DNA of 64,000 bases from Afipia birgiae 34632 (GTDB lineage Bacteria > Pseudomonadota > Alphaproteobacteria > Rhizobiales > Xanthobacteraceae). Where the stretch lies: positions 1,614,109-1,678,108 of the forward strand of contig NZ_HG326652.1 in assembly GCF_000308295.2 (NCBI RefSeq), in the 5' to 3' direction. This document shows, in pieces, positions 63,862 through 64,000 of this stretch (its first letter is position 1; the number at the start of each line of letters is the position of its first letter). A program made the position numbers and the translations under genes. The notes beneath the pieces were generated by a model. That model was not told the DNA's origin, ran no database searches, and saw only the letters and a program-made list of their open reading frames with translations.

Positions 63862-64000
63862 TCACCCAAGTTTCGGGGCGCGGTATTCGGGATCATACCA
63901 TGCGACCTTGGCCAGCCCATTGAGCAGGCTATTGCGCTCCGGTGGCCCCTTCGCCGCACTGACGAGCAAATCGCCGTTGACGTCGATTCCGCGCCGGTGG
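63862..64000 (-). CDS. Partial biotin/lipoate-protein ligase-like gene, C-terminal end
   Basis: Only the last 45 residues are in the window: RRGIDVNGDLLVSAAKG, then ERNSLLNGLAKVAWYDPEY and a stop at 63862-63864. The GD-L-x-V segment and terminal W-x-DP pattern resemble the end of the biotin/lipoate-protein ligase-like genes usually found beside DUF6505/DUF6352. The call rests mainly on gene order and this short sequence. The 5' part continues beyond 64000. Confidence 0.55.
   Translation of the reverse strand, partial: HRRGIDVNGDLLVSAAKGPPERNSLLNGLAKVAWYDPEYRAPKLG

Noticed and set aside
1-64000. CRISPR arrays, tRNA, rRNA, transposases, phage genes
   Set aside because: I looked for regularly spaced repeats, cloverleaf-like sequences and recombinase motifs and saw none; a computed scan would be needed to exclude a tRNA completely.

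Overview
The window looks like chromosome of an alphaproteobacterium of the Bradyrhizobium/Rhodopseudomonas/Afipia kind (Hyphomicrobiales). This is inferred from the high-GC coding style, a pst operon ending in phoU-phoB, a transglutaminase/circularly permuted ATP-grasp cluster, a pqqABCDE operon, and a formate dehydrogenase locus with TorD-, DUF3305-, DUF3306-, DUF6352- and DUF6505-type genes. No rRNA, tRNA, CRISPR array, transposase or phage gene was seen. Almost the whole window is coding, in tightly packed operons.

Layout. 1-284: palindromic repeats, no gene. 285-4758: hotdog-fold protein, YaiI/DUF188 protein, ABC-F ATPase, flavoprotein. 4764-13494: acyl-CoA and valine catabolism on the minus strand (SDR, MaoC hydratase, acyl-CoA synthetase, mmsB, 3-hydroxyisobutyryl-CoA hydrolase, acyl-CoA dehydrogenase, mmsA) with a TetR regulator upstream. 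13659-18783: further acyl-CoA/fatty acid genes (enoyl-CoA hydratase, thiolase, KAS II-like enzyme, enoyl reductase) and an HxlR regulator. 18912-20834: methyltransferase, lysine-rich DUF6496 protein, exported DUF4189 protein. 20862-27628: transglutaminase / ATP-grasp-alpha-E / DUF2126 cluster, in which the ATP-grasp gene carries a one-base frameshift. 27712-28342: a scar joining a 5'-truncated sigma-54 activator to an opposed gene fragment. 28355-32545: four-carbon sugar acid (tetronate) catabolism with a translationally coupled arsC. 32803-41104: two soluble PQQ sugar dehydrogenase-like proteins, each with its own c-type cytochrome, then the complete pqqABCDE operon ending in a proline iminopeptidase. 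41445-47104: a small unknown protein and the pstSCAB-phoU-phoB phosphate operon, with a Pho box ahead of pstS. 47700-64000: a molybdenum/formate region with a cytosolic NAD-linked FdsGB/FdsA enzyme, tusA-DUF971, moeA, mobB, a periplasmic membrane-bound three-subunit formate dehydrogenase, a Tat-targeted small protein, an HTH-TorD fusion, and a block of conserved genes of unknown function ending in a cut biotin/lipoate ligase-like gene.

How it fits together. The right-hand 16 kb is one functional neighbourhood: MobB and MoeA make and insert the molybdenum cofactor, a TusA-family protein may supply sulfur, TorD-type and Tat-linked proteins mature the exported enzyme, and the two dehydrogenases send formate electrons to NAD and to the respiratory chain. 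A 9-bp palindrome, GAATTATTC, occurs upstream of fdsB, upstream of mobB and upstream of the HTH-TorD gene; I saw it nowhere else by eye. It is a candidate shared operator. The middle of the window is a PQQ neighbourhood (cofactor synthesis, apoenzymes, electron acceptors) next to genes that would burn tetronates, possible products of periplasmic sugar oxidation.
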